A DNA stretch of 34,350 nt from Candidatus Zhuqueibacterota bacterium (lineage in GTDB: Bacteria > Zhuqueibacterota > Zhuqueibacteria > Thermofontimicrobiales > Thermofontimicrobiaceae), in contig JADHVV010000025.1 of NCBI GenBank assembly GCA_016783825.1, forward strand, positions 1 to 34,350, written 5' to 3'. Position numbers and translations under genes: made by a program. Positions 16,890 to 24,063 of the stretch are shown here, piece by piece; the first letter of the stretch is position 1, and every line of letters starts with the position of its first letter. The notes beneath the pieces are model-generated. The model was not told the origin of the DNA. It did no database searches and saw nothing but the letters and a program-made list of their open reading frames with translations.

Positions 16890-17822
16890 ATGGATAATCA
16901 AAAATTCAACATTGTTGGCATCGGTGAAATACTCTGGGATATTTACGATAATAACCGAAAATATTTAGGCGGTGCGCCAACAAACTTTGCCATCCATTGC
17001 GCCCAATTGGGAAATAATGGTATCGTTGTCAGCCGGGTTGGTGAAGACAAATTGGGTCAGGACATTCAAAATTCTTTGCACCAGAGAAATCTATCCCACG
17101 AGTACATACAAATAGATTCAAAAAAACAAACGGGAACTGTTAACGTAACGTTGGACAAAAACAGTGTACCTCATTTTCTCTGTACAACTGATGTTGCATT
17201 TGATTATTTGCAGCCGAATGAATTACTTTTCCAATTAGCTAAAAAAGCTGATGGTGTTTTATTTGGTACCTTAGCTCAACGTAATGAAATATCAAGAAAA
17301 ACCATCCTAAATTTTCTCTATCAAGCGAAAACAGTGTTCAAAATTTACGATGTCAACTTGCGCGGCTGGAGTAAAAAAACAGAAGAAATAGTCCATAGTT
17401 CTCTTGCTCTCTGTGATGCGATTAAATTAAATGATTCTGAATTACACATTTTGAAAAATGCCTGGCAGCTAAATTTAGATGCAGTAGCTTTTCTGAATTA
17501 TCTTATAACAAAATATCATTTAAAATTAGCAGCGTTAACGTTGGGTAAAAATGGATGTCTATTATTAGACCAGGATACCACAGTTGAAACAAAAGGATTA
17601 AAAATCTCGCCGGTTGATACAACAGGTTGCGGAGATGCATTTGCTGCCGGGTTAATGAACCAGTATTTAGCCGGCAAATCATTAAAAGAAATATCTGAAT
17701 TTAGCAATGCGCTTGGCGCTTTTGTAGCGCAATATTTTGGTGCGACACCGGTTTATTCGTTGAAAAAGCTGAAAACTTTCCAACATTCTTTAACACAAAC
17801 TACTCATATCAATCATCACTGA
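16890..17822 (+). CDS. PfkB family carbohydrate kinase (fructokinase-like)
   Basis: The 310-residue protein has the N-terminal PfkB substrate-binding region IVGIGEILWDIY and KYLGGAPTNFAIHCAQLG. SRVGEDKLGQDI follows, and the C-terminal PfkB signature VDTTGCGDAFAAGLMNQYL contains the anion hole and catalytic Asp. This is the ribokinase-fold family that phosphorylates sugars such as fructose, ribose or 2-keto-3-deoxygluconate. GGAPTNFA and the short GEILWD beginning resemble bacterial fructokinases most, so ATP-dependent fructose phosphorylation is the best guess. It has its own gap after the PBP1 terminator. The ATG at 16890 lacks a strong ribosome-binding site. The family is certain; the substrate is inferred. 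Confidence 0.87.
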   Translation: MDNQKFNIVGIGEILWDIYDNNRKYLGGAPTNFAIHCAQLGNNGIVVSRVGEDKLGQDIQNSLHQRNLSHEYIQIDSKKQTGTVNVTLDKNSVPHFLCTTDVAFDYLQPNELLFQLAKKADGVLFGTLAQRNEISRKTILNFLYQAKTVFKIYDVNLRGWSKKTEEIVHSSLALCDAIKLNDSELHILKNAWQLNLDAVAFLNYLITKYHLKLAALTLGKNGCLLLDQDTTVETKGLKISPVDTTGCGDAFAAGLMNQYLAGKSLKEISEFSNALGAFVAQYFGATPVYSLKKLKTFQHSLTQTTHINHH

Positions 17823-18182
17823 TGCTTAACGTTTTGAGTAATTAATCTCACCAAAATGGTAATATTTTTATCAATAATATATATTAGAATTTTAGTAACT
17901 ATTCAGCCACAGAGACTCGGAGACGCAGAGTTTAGAAAATGAGTTCTTAAAAATGAAATAACTTTAGAATTTAAGGCTGTCAATAGGTTTGAAGCTGTTT
18001 TCAAGGTACAGCTACTATCTTATTTGCGTTTAACAAAAATAAACTAGATTTTCTTATAACCTTTTATGTACCAATTTTTAAAGATGGCATTGATAGAGTA
18101 GCTATAAAAGACTCTGTGTCTCTGTGGCAATTTTATTATAGCTGAATAGTTACGAATTTTAAAATATAAGGGAAGGAATAAA
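17823..18182. other. Intergenic region occupied by MITE-like element
   Basis: Nearly the whole gap between the PfkB and homoserine dehydrogenase genes is the element at 17895-18153. I see no ORF with a ribosome-binding site inside. A GGAAGGA directly before the homoserine dehydrogenase ATG is outside the element. Confidence 0.5.
17895..18153. repeat. 259-bp MITE-like element with GTAACTATTCAGC terminal inverted repeats
   Basis: GTAACTATTCAGC at 17895-17907 is exactly complementary to 18141-18153. Just inside, CCACAGAGAC (17907-17916) pairs with GTCTCTGTGG (18118-18127), and a degenerate GGAGACGCAGAG / GACTCTGTGTC match continues the arms. The core has no coding frame. The first ten bases of the terminus, GTAACTATTC, also form a hairpin at 33713-33750, so the terminus is shared between distant sites. 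Confidence 0.75.
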
Positions 18183-19217
18183 ATGAAACATAAACTTATT
18201 TTAATCGGATTTGGAGTTGTAGGGCAGGGTTTAACAAAAATTATAATTAACAAAAAAGACTACCTAAAAAAGGAATATGATTTCGACTTTGAAATTGTTG
18301 CCGTATCTGATATATTAAAAGGCTCCATAGCCAATCCTGCCGGATTAGACCCGGAAAAATTATTATCACTTGTAAAAAAAGGCGGGAAGCTTGATGAATA
18401 TCCTGAGGGTATAAAAGGAATGGATGCTTTGACAACCATAAACAACGTTGACGCAAACATAATGATTGAACTTTCTTATACTGATGTAAAAACCGGTGAA
18501 CCTGCCACATCTTTTTGTAAAGCCGCTTTTATAAAAGGCATACATGTAGTCACATCTAATAAAGGTCCGGTATCACTTTTTTATAACGAATTGAAAAACT
18601 TAGCCACATCCAAAAATTTAATGTTGGGAATTGAAGGAACAGTTATGAGCGGGACTCCAGTACTAAATACAGCATTGAAGAGTCTGGCAGGTTGTAAAAT
18701 ATCAAAAATCAGCGGCATCTTAAATGGTACAACAAATTACATCCTGTCAGAAATGGAACAGGGCAACACTTATGAAGATGCTCTGAAAAAAGCACAGGAA
18801 TTAGGATATGCTGAAGCTGATCCAACAGGTGATGTTGAGGGTTGGGATACACTTGCAAAAGTTATTATTCTCTCTAACGTTGTTATGGGTGGCAACGTTA
18901 AAATTGAAGAAACAGATAATGAAGGCATTACGAAAATAACATTGGAAGATGTCGAAAAAGCAAAAGCAGAGGGAGCGCGTTGGAAATTAATCGGCGAGAC
19001 CAGTTTAAAAAATGGTCAAATTGAAGCAAAAGTAGCCCCGGTTAAATTAACGTTATCTGACCCGCTTGCCAATGTAATGGGCGCAACAAACGCTATCACA
19101 TTTGAAACTGATTTGCTTGGTCCTGTAACAGTCATCGGAGCCGGGGCTGGAAAAAGTGAGACGGGGTATTCTATACTCACCGATCTGTTAGATATCAATC
19201 GTTCGTTGAAAAAATAA
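18183..19217 (+). CDS. hom: Homoserine dehydrogenase (short form)
   Basis: The 344-residue protein has an N-terminal Rossmann motif (LILIGFGVVGQGLTKII), the active-site lysine region VTSNKGPVSLFY (K127), the family signature GILNGTTNYILSEM and the catalytic GYAEADPTGDVEGWDTLAK. It reduces aspartate 4-semialdehyde to homoserine, the branch point to threonine and methionine. It lacks both an N-terminal aspartokinase and a C-terminal ACT domain, so it is the compact form without built-in feedback control seen in archaea and some bacteria. A GGAAGGA ribosome-binding site lies upstream of the ATG. The next gene, a Cys/Met metabolism PLP enzyme, could use an activated homoserine, which makes a methionine role likely. 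Confidence 0.93.
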   Translation: MKHKLILIGFGVVGQGLTKIIINKKDYLKKEYDFDFEIVAVSDILKGSIANPAGLDPEKLLSLVKKGGKLDEYPEGIKGMDALTTINNVDANIMIELSYTDVKTGEPATSFCKAAFIKGIHVVTSNKGPVSLFYNELKNLATSKNLMLGIEGTVMSGTPVLNTALKSLAGCKISKISGILNGTTNYILSEMEQGNTYEDALKKAQELGYAEADPTGDVEGWDTLAKVIILSNVVMGGNVKIEETDNEGITKITLEDVEKAKAEGARWKLIGETSLKNGQIEAKVAPVKLTLSDPLANVMGATNAITFETDLLGPVTVIGAGAGKSETGYSILTDLLDINRSLKK

Positions 19218-19230
19218 AAATAAATTTTAC

Positions 19231-19259
19231 TTGACTGTTAATCAATATTTTATTATTAT
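19231..19259 (+). promoter_or_regulatory. Putative sigma70 promoter for the PLP enzyme gene
   Basis: TTGACT (19231-19236) and TATTAT (19254-19259) are separated by the ideal 17 bases, 95 bases before the ATG at 19354. The AT-rich surroundings reduce its weight, but the -35 match is five of six. Confidence 0.5.
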
Positions 19260-19353
19260 ATATTACTTTCAAATCTTATAATTTTATTTCGTTATTTACA
19301 TGTTTTGAATAATAATATTATCAATTACCTTCACATAAAGAGGAGACATAATT

Positions 19354-20619
19354 ATGGGGAAACATGATTGGCGAGAGCCACCTAAAAAGTGGAATTTTAG
19401 AACAAGAGCGGCGCATGTTGGCTACGATCCTTTTCTCAGCATGGGCGCTGCCAGACCTCCAATTTTTTCATGCTCAACATTCATCGCCGAAAATGCAGAA
19501 AAACTGGAAAATATGTTCAGAAGATCTGCGGGATTGGACAAAGTATTGGCTCCGGACGATGAGTGGCCAATTTATACAAGAATTTCAAATCCAAACTTCA
19601 TTATGCTTTGTGACCGGCTGCAATGTCTTGAGCAAGGCGCTGACAATAGCAGAGCTGTATATTTCCCAAGTGGTTTGTCAGCTATTTTTACGACTGTATT
19701 AGCTCTCTGCAATCCGGGGGATACATTAATATTTGGCATTCCTATTTATGGCGGCACTGATCATCAATTTCGACATTTAATGCCTGAAAAATTAGGCTTA
19801 AATGTAGTTCCTGTCGATGTCAGCGATCCCAACAAAATGGAAGAAGCGATCAAAAAATATGCAAATACGCTAAAATTAGTTTTTATTGAAACACCAGCCA
19901 ATCCAAGTTTAACAATGGTTGACATTCAAGCGGTTGCTGATCTGACACATTCCCTGTCCGATGGTATTCTTGCTGTCGATAATACATTTATGTCGCCAAT
20001 TCTCCAGCATCCCTTTAAATACGGAACAGATATCATCATCTACTCAGGTACAAAATCCATTGGCGGACATTCCGACTTAATAGCAGGTTTCATTGTTGAC
20101 CGGGATGTTTCACGAGCGGCAAAGATAAATTCAACGCGATCCACTTCAGGTCCGACTCCCTCAGCTTATGATGCCTGGCTATTATTCAGATCATTGGATA
20201 CCCTTGAAGTGAGAGTATTAAAATCCCAGGAAAATACAAAAAAAGTTGCCAAATTTTTGCTTGATCACCCCAAAGTTGACAGGGTGATCTACCCGGATTT
20301 CTATGATAAAAATAGCGCTAACTGGGAAATATATCAGAAACAGTGCGAAGGCCCCGGATCAATGATTACCTTTGATCCGGCCGGCGGCAAAGAAGAATCT
20401 TATACCATTCTGAACAATCTCGAAATTTTTGGTCTGGCTGTTTCTTTAGGCGGGGTCGAATCATTAGCAGAAAATCCCTGGTTTCATACGCACCTTGATG
20501 TGCCCGATGAAGACAAGTTGAATTCAAACTTTAAACCGCAAACAGTCAGGCTCGCCGTTGGTTTGGAAGACCCGGATGACTTGTGCGGGGATTTGGAGCA
20601 AGCACTGGCGAGAATATAA
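19354..20619 (+). CDS. Cys/Met metabolism PLP-dependent enzyme (cystathionine gamma-synthase / O-acetylhomoserine sulfhydrylase / methionine gamma-lyase type)
   Basis: The 421-residue fold-type I PLP enzyme has the Schiff-base lysine in IIYSGTKSIGGHSDLIAG (K234). The PLP phosphate region is FPSGLSAIFTTVLALC, and VFIETPANPSL and LAVDNTFMSPILQHP are standard for the family. Family members make cystathionine or homocysteine from acylated homoserine, or cleave methionine and cystathionine. The length is between methionine gamma-lyase (about 398) and O-acetylhomoserine sulfhydrylase (about 430), so the reaction cannot be fixed from sequence alone. It has a good AGAGGAG ribosome-binding site and follows homoserine dehydrogenase, which favours a biosynthetic role. 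A repeat array begins immediately after the stop codon. Confidence 0.88.
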   Translation: MGKHDWREPPKKWNFRTRAAHVGYDPFLSMGAARPPIFSCSTFIAENAEKLENMFRRSAGLDKVLAPDDEWPIYTRISNPNFIMLCDRLQCLEQGADNSRAVYFPSGLSAIFTTVLALCNPGDTLIFGIPIYGGTDHQFRHLMPEKLGLNVVPVDVSDPNKMEEAIKKYANTLKLVFIETPANPSLTMVDIQAVADLTHSLSDGILAVDNTFMSPILQHPFKYGTDIIIYSGTKSIGGHSDLIAGFIVDRDVSRAAKINSTRSTSGPTPSAYDAWLLFRSLDTLEVRVLKSQENTKKVAKFLLDHPKVDRVIYPDFYDKNSANWEIYQKQCEGPGSMITFDPAGGKEESYTILNNLEIFGLAVSLGGVESLAENPWFHTHLDVPDEDKLNSNFKPQTVRLAVGLEDPDDLCGDLEQALARI

Positions 20620-20620
20620 T

Positions 20621-20844
20621 GGTGAGTGGTTAGTGGTGAGTGGTTAGTGGTGATTGGTTAGTGGTGATTGGTTAGTGGTGAATTAGGTAATAGGGTAATG
20701 GGGTAATTAGATTGAGGTAGTAGATATTTATTTTATTGTTACTTAATTTGGACAAACCAGATGAAAAAAAGGAGTATTGGAGTAATGGAGCGATGGATTT
20801 TTCAAACACAAACTTTATTGCTCCAAAACTCCATTTTTCCTTTT
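20621..20844. repeat. Composite of GGTGAGTGGTTAGT 14-mers, GGTAAT words and a GGAG inverted pair
   Basis: From 20621 to 20676 a 14-base unit (GGTGAGTGGTTAGT twice, then GGTGATTGGTTAGT twice) repeats in tandem, then changes to GGTAAT words (20684-20709). After a gap, GGAGTATTGGAGTAATGGAGC (about 20772-20793) faces GCTCCAAAACTCC (20821-20833). Seventeen bases at 20622-20638 are the exact complement of 22091-22107 in the next element. Thus three word families occur side by side in a single gap. Confidence 0.7.
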
Positions 20845-20912
20845 TGATTTTTTCTTGATCTCAGCCTTGATCTCGACCTTTCTTTAACTCCAAACTCTAT
20901 AGGGCTAAAACA

Positions 20913-21254
20913 ATGAAAATTGACCATTACAAAAACATAGAATTAGAAAAGATAACAGACCCCAAGACCAAAGGTGTAACCAAGCGTGTTCTTATCTCCC
21001 CTAAAGACGGCGCGCCGAATTTCACTATGAGAATGTTTCACGTTGAAACCGGCGGTTACACGTTCCACCATTCTCATGATTTTGAACATGAGGTTTTTAT
21101 TACCGAGGGAAAAGGCTTGGTAATTTCTGAAAACGGAAGTACACCTGTTGAGAAAGGTTTTTCTGTTTTGATTGAACCGGGTGAAATCCATCAAATCAAA
21201 AATACCGGAGAAACAGAACTTACGTTTTTGTGTTTGATTCCGAACCAGAAGTAA
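20913..21254 (+). CDS. Small cupin domain protein
   Basis: The 113-residue single-domain cupin has the conserved metal-site strand motif GGYTFHHSHDFEHEVFITEG (ligand His, His, Glu). The second motif is GFSVLIEPGEIHQIKN with its His. Such small cupin_2 proteins bind a divalent metal and may act as isomerases, dioxygenases or binding proteins; no specific activity can be inferred. It starts with ATG after a TATAGGGCTAAAACA leader that lacks a good ribosome-binding site. It stands alone between a repeat array and the convergent amidase gene. Confidence 0.85.
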   Translation: MKIDHYKNIELEKITDPKTKGVTKRVLISPKDGAPNFTMRMFHVETGGYTFHHSHDFEHEVFITEGKGLVISENGSTPVEKGFSVLIEPGEIHQIKNTGETELTFLCLIPNQK

Positions 21255-21331
21255 ATTTAATTTATTAAATTTTTAGTAACGTTCACCAGGTGTTAATGAA
21301 AATAAGATTGAATAATTCCAACATATGATTT

Positions 21332-21997
21332 TTATTTAAACAACCCCGCAAAAAAATCCAAAATAGATTCCACAATAGTACGATCCTTGCCAGAGGGAAG
21401 TTTAACATCATCCGTCTCATCCAAATAGATGATGCCGTCGCCATCTGTATCCAATGAATCATCAAATGCAGGTATGTCTGAACCCGGCGCAGTAACCGAG
21501 GCTAAACCTTGTTTTAACCGATCCCAGTCAAATAACTGACCCGGATCAGGTTTGCGGGGCGTAATTTCTTCGTGTCCGCGAACCAGTTCGATGGGAATAT
21601 TAAACTGCTCCATTTTTTGTTTCACTAACCAAATGAGCGCGTCATACTGAAAATCCGAATAACGAAATAACTGACCATCGCCCTGCAATTCAATTCCGAT
21701 GCTGCGGTTGTTTAAATTTTCTCTTAACACACCGTTTATCTCCCAACTGCTTCTGCCGGCATGCCAGGCAGTGTGTTCATCTTTCACCATTTGAATGATC
21801 GGGCGCAAATCCCGGGCAATAATATATTGTGCTGAAACCTGCCGCGTTGAACGCCAAACATCCGGTTTAAACCAGCTAATGGTTCCCTGCAAGCTGTTGA
21901 TTCTTCCATTATTGCTGCCGGTGTGATGTATTATGATCATTTCGTTGGCAATTTTGTCGGTATGAAAGAATTGGCTTTCTATCCATTCTATTTGCAT
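21332..21997 (-). CDS. N-acetylmuramoyl-L-alanine amidase (Amidase_2 family) with C-terminal EF-hand-like loop
   Basis: The 221-residue protein has the zinc amidase fold shared with AmpD and PGRPs. MIIIHHTGSN carries the first zinc His (H24/H25), AWHAGRSSWEING is the substrate loop, IGIELQGDG follows, and GHEEITPRKPDPG supplies H142 and D151. It cleaves the bond between N-acetylmuramic acid and L-alanine. No signal peptide is present, so it may recycle cytoplasmic muropeptides like AmpD. The start at 21997 is set by GGAGG just upstream; the open frame extends 40 codons further, but that part is the inverted repeat at 22025-22129. After the domain a 12-residue EF-hand-type loop DTDGDGIIYLDE (183-194) and a short hydrophobic tail appear, unusual for AmpD. 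Confidence 0.9.
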   Translation of the reverse strand: MQIEWIESQFFHTDKIANEMIIIHHTGSNNGRINSLQGTISWFKPDVWRSTRQVSAQYIIARDLRPIIQMVKDEHTAWHAGRSSWEINGVLRENLNNRSIGIELQGDGQLFRYSDFQYDALIWLVKQKMEQFNIPIELVRGHEEITPRKPDPGQLFDWDRLKQGLASVTAPGSDIPAFDDSLDTDGDGIIYLDETDDVKLPSGKDRTIVESILDFFAGLFK

Positions 21998-22024
21998 GTT
22001 TTCCTCCAATTGTTTGGTGTATTT

Positions 22025-22129
22025 GTGAGTGGTGAGTGGTGGAGTAGTGAGTGGTAGAGTAGTAAGTACAATCAATGCTTCAATTTTACTCACCACTAAC
22101 CACTCACGACTCACCACCTACTACTCACC
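22025..22129. repeat. GTGAGTGG-word inverted repeat overlapping the AIR-synthase stop codon
   Basis: The left arm at 22025-22068 (GTGAGTGGTGAGTGGTGGAG...) and right arm at 22087-22129 (...CACCACTAACCACTCACGAC...) are degenerate complements around an 18-base loop. The stop codon of the upstream minus-strand gene (22121-22123) lies in the right arm, and the amidase ribosome-binding site begins only some 18 bases past the left arm. The structure therefore sits inside a probable operon. Bases 22091-22107 are complementary to 20622-20638. Confidence 0.8.
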
Positions 22130-23146
22130 AAATAATTTAGTAATCTCATCTTGATAGAATTCAGGAAAATCAATTTCATCATGTTCCGAAATAAGTTTAA
22201 TCCCATATCCCGGTTCCATAATTTTCCCAATTTTTTTAGCTAAAATATTCTTCTCTTTCAAACTCTCTATTATTTTGTGGCTTGATTTTCTTTCAGTGAC
22301 AATTAATAAGGCGCCAGAGGCAATAACACCAAAAATATTTATATCGTACTGATCACATAAAAGCTTTGCTTCAGGTATTTTGGGAATCTCTTTTTCGAAT
22401 ATTTTCATACCACATCCGGCTGCATTTGCCAATTCATGAAGACCCATTGCTAATCCGCCTTCTGTGGGATCGTGCATTGCTTTTACACCGCCTGTTTTAA
22501 CCGCTATTTGAGCCTCTCTTAAAATACTGATCCCCGGTTGATAAATAAAATTTTTACATTTTTCCACCAAATCTGTGGAATAAATTTCTGTTAATTTATC
22601 TTCCTTTTCACGAGCGATAATTGAAGTTGCTTCAATGGCGATTCCTTTGGTTAATAAAATATCATCACCCGGCTGCGCATTTTCATTTTTTATCAGCAAG
22701 TCTTTTTTTACTTCACCTAACATCTGACCAATAAGGATTGGACGATTAATGCCATAAGTTACTTCGGTATGTCCGCCGCAAAAAGAGATTTTTAATTGGC
22801 AGCAGACTTGATTCACCTGGGAGAAAATATCTTCCACCATTTCTTGGGTTGTTGCTGCCTCAGGAAGCAATAGTGTGCCCAAAAACCATTTTGGCACACC
22901 ACCCATGCAGGCGATATCATTGGCGTTGATATTGATGGCATAATAGCCGATGTCATCGGTAACAAATGTTATGGGATCAGTTTTGGCGATTAAATATTGA
23001 TCACCAAAATTAATCACGGCAGCATCCACGCCAACTTTAGGACCAATTATTATCGAATCGTCACCGGTTGTATATTTCTTTATCATTTCACCCAGAAATT
23101 GCGGCGACATTTTTCCCAACGGCAGAAAGTCAGTTTTTTCTGTCAT
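22121..23146 (-). CDS. AIR synthase-related (PurM/HypE-like) ATP-binding protein
   Basis: The 341-residue protein belongs to the PurM superfamily (AIR synthase, HypE, SelD, ThiL). The N-terminal domain has VGVDAAVINFGDQYLIAKTDP and the Asp-rich dimer strand NINANDIACMGG. The second half has AQPGDDILLTKGIAIEATSI and GVKAMHDPTEGGLAMGLHELA, the conserved nucleotide/dimer motif. The closest shape is HypE, but the C-terminal PRIC-type cysteine end of HypE is missing (it ends ITKLFGE), and there is no Cys/Sec loop of SelD. It therefore represents the uncharacterised AIR-synthase-related group that presumably phosphorylates a small metabolite. Its ATG overlaps the stop of the TIGR04076-type gene by four bases (ATGA), so the two are translationally coupled. 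Confidence 0.82.
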   Translation of the reverse strand: MTEKTDFLPLGKMSPQFLGEMIKKYTTGDDSIIIGPKVGVDAAVINFGDQYLIAKTDPITFVTDDIGYYAININANDIACMGGVPKWFLGTLLLPEAATTQEMVEDIFSQVNQVCCQLKISFCGGHTEVTYGINRPILIGQMLGEVKKDLLIKNENAQPGDDILLTKGIAIEATSIIAREKEDKLTEIYSTDLVEKCKNFIYQPGISILREAQIAVKTGGVKAMHDPTEGGLAMGLHELANAAGCGMKIFEKEIPKIPEAKLLCDQYDINIFGVIASGALLIVTERKSSHKIIESLKEKNILAKKIGKIMEPGYGIKLISEHDEIDFPEFYQDEITKLFGE

Positions 23147-23457
23147 TCAACAACCTCCACCTCAAAGACAACAGTTCCCCCTCCTGTATAGTTGCACGGG
23201 TCCAAACAATGAACGAAACCTTTGTTTTCATTTTTCCTGTTTAATCCAATTGAAAATGGGCTAACACCGTGGGACAGGGCAACATGATACGGTAAAATTG
23301 AAGATAATGAATGCATACATATACTGGAAGATTTTGAGGGATCAATGATATATCCTTTTTTCAAGTAAAACGAATCTCCCTTTTGATAAACAGGGCAGGT
23401 GCCAGTAATTTTAATCACTTTTACTTGAAGATCTTTAATGTCTTTTTCAACTGCCAT
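23143..23457 (-). CDS. TIGR04076-type small cysteine protein
   Basis: The 104-residue cytosolic protein has the pattern of the TIGR04076 family. It shows a beta strand VKVIKITGTCPVYQKGD, then ICMHSLSSILPYHVALSHGV, and a final Cys pair in HCLDPCNYTGGGTVVFEV. The function of this family is unknown; it is often found next to redox or corrinoid-type genes. I chose the ATG at 23457 because GGGGA lies six bases upstream; the frame is open eight codons further. It ends in a four-base overlap with the AIR-synthase-like gene, which suggests that the two proteins act together. The four conserved Cys could bind metal, but this is inference. Confidence 0.72.
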   Translation of the reverse strand: MAVEKDIKDLQVKVIKITGTCPVYQKGDSFYLKKGYIIDPSKSSSICMHSLSSILPYHVALSHGVSPFSIGLNRKNENKGFVHCLDPCNYTGGGTVVFEVEVVE

Positions 23458-24063
23458 AAGAATTCCCCTTTTTGCAATCAAATTAAAATAAATTAAAAAT
23501 ATGTAAATAGCAAGTATTTTTTTGGAAACGTAATTCTAAATTTTTTTCTTGACTTTTAGTCTCATTATATTAACTTATAATTGGAGAAATTGGTATCCAC
23601 TCGAAATTATTAAAAGTTATTTTATTCTTTTATTCATCCTCTACGAGGATGTAAAACTTCAGCGATGATTTATTTTACAATAATAATTTATAAAACAAAA
23701 AGTTGGCAGAAGTGTGCAATAGAATTAGCAGAATTATTGATAGCAGCCTGTCCGACTTCTTTTTGGCGAAAATAATAAAAAATAGAGAGTAAAATAATTC
23801 TGCTATAAATCATTCTGCGATATAATTGTTTTAAATTATATTCAATTTTGGATGCAGCTTTGCTGCATTAGTCTGTTATCAGTTCAATCTTTGTTTTTTT
23901 TGCAAAAATTTTCAAATATACAGCAATTTGGTGGATGGGAAGGGACTAATCACCAATAACAATTCACCAGTTACCAATGCACTTTAGTGCGCTAGGAATA
24001 ACCGACTTATTTTTTCAATCATAATTCTCTTTTCTTTTAAAAAACAGAGAGGTAACTGAAAAA
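23458..24063. other. Long divergent intergenic region with four compact hairpins
   Basis: This 606-base gap has no gene that I can support. It contains CATCCTCTACGAGGATG (23635-23651), a 13-bp inverted pair TAGCAGAATTATT / AATAATTCTGCTA (23726-23738 and 23793-23805), ATGCAGCTTTGCTGCAT (23852-23868) and GCACTTTAGTGC (23979-23990). Two share a 7-3-7 geometry. The promoter for the giant secreted protein should lie near the right end, and AGAGAGGTAACTG before its ATG serves as ribosome-binding site. Confidence 0.5.
23635..23990. repeat. Cluster of short-loop palindromes
   Basis: Four palindromes lie within 356 bases: 7-3-7 at 23635-23651, 13-bp arms 23726-23738 with 23793-23805, 7-3-7 at 23852-23868, and 5-2-5 at 23979-23990. 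None is followed by a U-run, so they are not terminators. The different sequences but similar geometry suggest REP-like units or protein-binding sites. Confidence 0.5.

Noticed and set aside
21998-22117. 40-codon N-terminal extension of the amidase
   Set aside because: It translates the inverted repeat into low-complexity Thr/Leu/Pro residues, and the strong ribosome-binding site is located before the ATG at 21997.
22121-23146. Selenophosphate synthetase (SelD) or true HypE
   Set aside because: There is no Cys/Sec-containing glycine-rich N-terminal loop of SelD and no terminal Cys motif of HypE.
23549-23581. TTGACT...TATAAT as a promoter in the 23458-24063 gap
   Set aside because: The spacing is 21 bases, too long for a sigma70 promoter, and the distance to the next gene is nearly 500 bases.
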